Of a stretch of DNA of 6,949 nt, positions 5,041-6,949 are shown piece by piece. The first letter of the stretch is position 1. Each line of letters begins with the position of its first letter. This stretch comes from an uncultured Clostridia bacterium (lineage in GTDB: Bacteria; Bacillota; Clostridia; Christensenellales; Borkfalkiaceae): the NCBI GenBank assembly GCA_934273135.1, contig CAKQSU010000061.1:1-6949 (forward strand), read 5' to 3'. The position numbers were made by a program, and so were the translations under genes. The notes under the pieces were generated by a model that saw nothing but the letters and a program-made list of their open reading frames with translations, was not told where the DNA came from and did not search any database.

Positions 5041-6949
5041 TTAAGATTCTTTTCTGCCCCTTAAAACAAGGAACACGACTACCGCAACAGAAAAGCCGTA
5101 AACGACTACGTTTGCGACGGTAAGCCATATCGCCCACGGAGACATACCGTAAGTAATAATCGCGCCGGGAGCGGCTCCTTGCATTGCGTTGGAATTAACT
5201 ATCGCATAACAATAATTTTTAACCGCGTTACGCAACGCCCATTGCCCGGAAGCGGAATTATAATCTTTATATTCGCTGCAATTGAAGAATACGAGCGACA
5301 TCTGTAAATCGCAACCCGCGCGGACCATTCTGTCTATATCGTTTTCCTGACTGATATGCATATCCGTCACGACAAAGCCCCTGAAACCCCATTCGTTACG
5401 AACGATTTCGGTCATAAGGTTATAGTTATAAGCCGTATATTCGCCGCCGGGAGCGCAATCGCCCGCCATTATTCCGTCTGCGGCGCGCATTGTTTTTTCT
5501 TTTATCGTGCCGTTTTCGTCCGCAACGTATTTAATGGTTTTTCTCGCCTCTTTTATGGCTATTTCGCCGACTTTAAGATATATTTCCCTGATAGCCTGTT
5601 CGGTCGCCCAAACGTTGATATCAAGCCCCGTATCGGGCTTTCTCTGAGCTTCCTGGTCGTTTAACGCAAAATGTTTTAACGTAGAATAAACGCCGCAATC
5701 GCCCGCGCCCGATATAGTGGCGGCGGCAAACTTTCCGCCGATAAGCGGGTCTTCCGAGTAATATTCGAAGTTTCTTCCGCCGAAAGGAGAACGATGAATG
5801 TTCGTGCCTGGAGCGTACCAACCGTTGTTTCCGTTAGTAAGAGATTCTTGACCCAAAGCGTAGCCGATTTCGTACGCAAGGTCGACGTTAAACGTCTGAG
5901 CTATCAAAACTTCGGACGGATAGCCGCAAACGTCGCCCGTCCAGCTATTGCCGTTGTTATCCGATTGCATAAGACCGGCAGGTCCGTCGTGTTCTATAAC
6001 GGTGGGCTTGCCTATCGCTTTTATTTCACCGGTAGTATAAGCCGCCATGAACAAAGCCTTGTTGAGTTCGCTTGTCTTCGTATAATCGAGTTGGTCAAGC
6101 AAATCGTCCCAGCTTTTATCGTAATAATCTTTACCTCTCATATCGGCAAGCGTAAGAGAGTTATCGGCTTGCGAAGTCGGCTTCTCCGCTTTATAAGCTT
6201 TGCTTCCTTGCTTATTGCCGAGAGTTACGTCGTTTTCGATATCGAACTTATCGAGATTGTACTTGTTCCAGTTAACAACCGTTTCGGTAGCCTTTCTGTC
6301 TTTATCGGTAGGTTCGGAAGGCTGCGTGGCGGACCAATCGTTTCTCGTGAGTATGGTCGCGCCGGAAACGTTTTTATCGTTCATATATGTGTTTGCTTTT
6401 TCAAAACCGTTGCTTGCCGCTTTAAACTTAGCTTCCGTGTTTACCGCGGCCTCCATCGGGTAAGAAAGATAATTCCCGTTTTCGTCCATCGCCGATTGCG
6501 CAAGGATTTCGCTCTCTCTCGGGTTGTTGTAATCATACCAAATCGTTTTCGCTACCGAATAAACTCTCGAATCGATTACTTCATGAGAATTTTTTCTGAG
6601 GGTTATTTCGTAATCGCCGTTTTCGAGAACGTATGCGCCTCTCGTGCCGTCTCCGTTTTCGCGCGTGTAGCAATACGACGCCATATCCTCGACTGCAAAC
6701 TCTATTTTTACGTTCTTCGATTCCCCTGCTTTTATTACCGGCGTTTTAGCGAAACCGACAAGCACCGCCGCGGGTTTTTCTATTTTGTTGGAAACGTCGA
6801 AGGAAGTATACGGGGCGGAATAATAAACCTGCACCACGTCCTTGCCGTCTGCCGTTCCGTTATTTTTGACTTCTATTTCGAGTTCGATTTTTTTATCCGT
6901 GGTTTTTATAGAATCTATCCTCTGTTCGAAAGTCGTATAGGAAAGACCG
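5041..6949 (-). CDS. Glycoside hydrolase family 3 enzyme, permuted domain order, C-terminal membrane anchor (5' end outside window)
   Basis: The frame is open to the window edge; 635 residues are visible, counted from the codon at 6948, and the GTG at 6837 is internal, not the start. Residues 1 to about 132 form the Fn3-like domain (NNGTADGKDVVQVYYSAP). After a linker, residues about 266-590 hold the catalytic barrel: DGPAGL (321-326), GRNFEYYSEDP (391-401), KHFALNDQE (425-433), AIREIYLK (452-459), and GFRGFVVTDM (521-530) with Asp529 as the expected nucleophile. Usual GH3 order is barrel, alpha/beta sandwich, Fn3; here Fn3 precedes the barrel, as in the permuted beta-glucosidases of Ruminococcus albus and Butyrivibrio, so the sandwich domain with the acid/base should lie upstream, unseen. 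Residues about 606-628 are a membrane span followed by RGRKES, implying an enzyme anchored outside the cell. The substrate, probably a beta-glucoside or plant oligosaccharide, cannot be read from sequence. Confidence 0.9.
   Translation of the reverse strand, partial: GLSYTTFEQRIDSIKTTDKKIELEIEVKNNGTADGKDVVQVYYSAPYTSFDVSNKIEKPAAVLVGFAKTPVIKAGESKNVKIEFAVEDMASYCYTRENGDGTRGAYVLENGDYEITLRKNSHEVIDSRVYSVAKTIWYDYNNPRESEILAQSAMDENGNYLSYPMEAAVNTEAKFKAASNGFEKANTYMNDKNVSGATILTRNDWSATQPSEPTDKDRKATETVVNWNKYNLDKFDIENDVTLGNKQGSKAYKAEKPTSQADNSLTLADMRGKDYYDKSWDDLLDQLDYTKTSELNKALFMAAYTTGEIKAIGKPTVIEHDGPAGLMQSDNNGNSWTGDVCGYPSEVLIAQTFNVDLAYEIGYALGQESLTNGNNGWYAPGTNIHRSPFGGRNFEYYSEDPLIGGKFAAATISGAGDCGVYSTLKHFALNDQEAQRKPDTGLDINVWATEQAIREIYLKVGEIAIKEARKTIKYVADENGTIKEKTMRAADGIMAGDCAPGGEYTAYNYNLMTEIVRNEWGFRGFVVTDMHISQENDIDRMVRAGCDLQMSLVFFNCSEYKDYNSASGQWALRNAVKNYCYAIVNSNAMQGAAPGAIITYGMSPWAIWLTVANVVVYGFSVAVVVFLVLRGRKES

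Noticed and set aside
6835..6837. GTG at 6837 as the start of the GH3 gene
   Set aside because: The frame stays open to the window edge, and the 37 residues upstream continue the Fn3-like domain, so the GTG is an internal valine.

Overview
The window looks like chromosomal DNA from an anaerobic low-to-medium-GC member of the Firmicutes, most likely an uncultured gut-type clostridium. The grounds are a PolC-related protein, a type III pantothenate kinase, the MEP pathway, an ECF-type vitamin transporter subunit, Shine-Dalgarno-led genes, and a permuted, membrane-anchored family 3 glycosidase. Species-level placement is not possible from the sequence alone.

Left block (1-4242, all minus strand, read right to left): a compact gene cluster of ECF transporter S component, coaX, ispG, a PolC-like exonuclease, and a Fic-domain protein cut by the window edge. 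The junctions are a 4-nt ATGA overlap, a 40-nt gap, a 23-nt overlap and a 55-nt gap, and no terminator is visible between them, so one operon is likely. The first two genes fit uptake of a vitamin (pantothenate is the obvious candidate) followed by the first step of CoA synthesis. ispG makes isoprenoid precursors. The exonuclease sits directly after ispG, where many clostridia carry full-length polC, but it has only the N-terminal, OB and exonuclease parts of PolC.

Middle (4243-4770, no protein gene): from right to left on the minus strand this holds a promoter, an 8-bp palindrome over the predicted start of transcription, and a structured leader of about 90 nt ending in a strong GGAGGT ribosome site for the ECF gene. 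Next to it lies a repeat of about 265 bp with 11-bp terminal inverted repeats. It contains four tandem units, each a constant TCGATAT followed by a different hairpin. An A+T-rich stretch then carries a candidate minus-strand terminator and a plus-strand promoter.

Right (4771-6949): a plus-strand gene for a 67-residue, 13-cysteine membrane miniprotein with its own strong terminator. Convergent to it is the 3' part of a large GH3 glycosidase in which the Fn3-like domain precedes the catalytic barrel and a C-terminal membrane anchor follows.

The most unusual items are the polymerase-less PolC-like protein in the polC position, the array of variable hairpins inside the repeat, and the cysteine-rich miniprotein.
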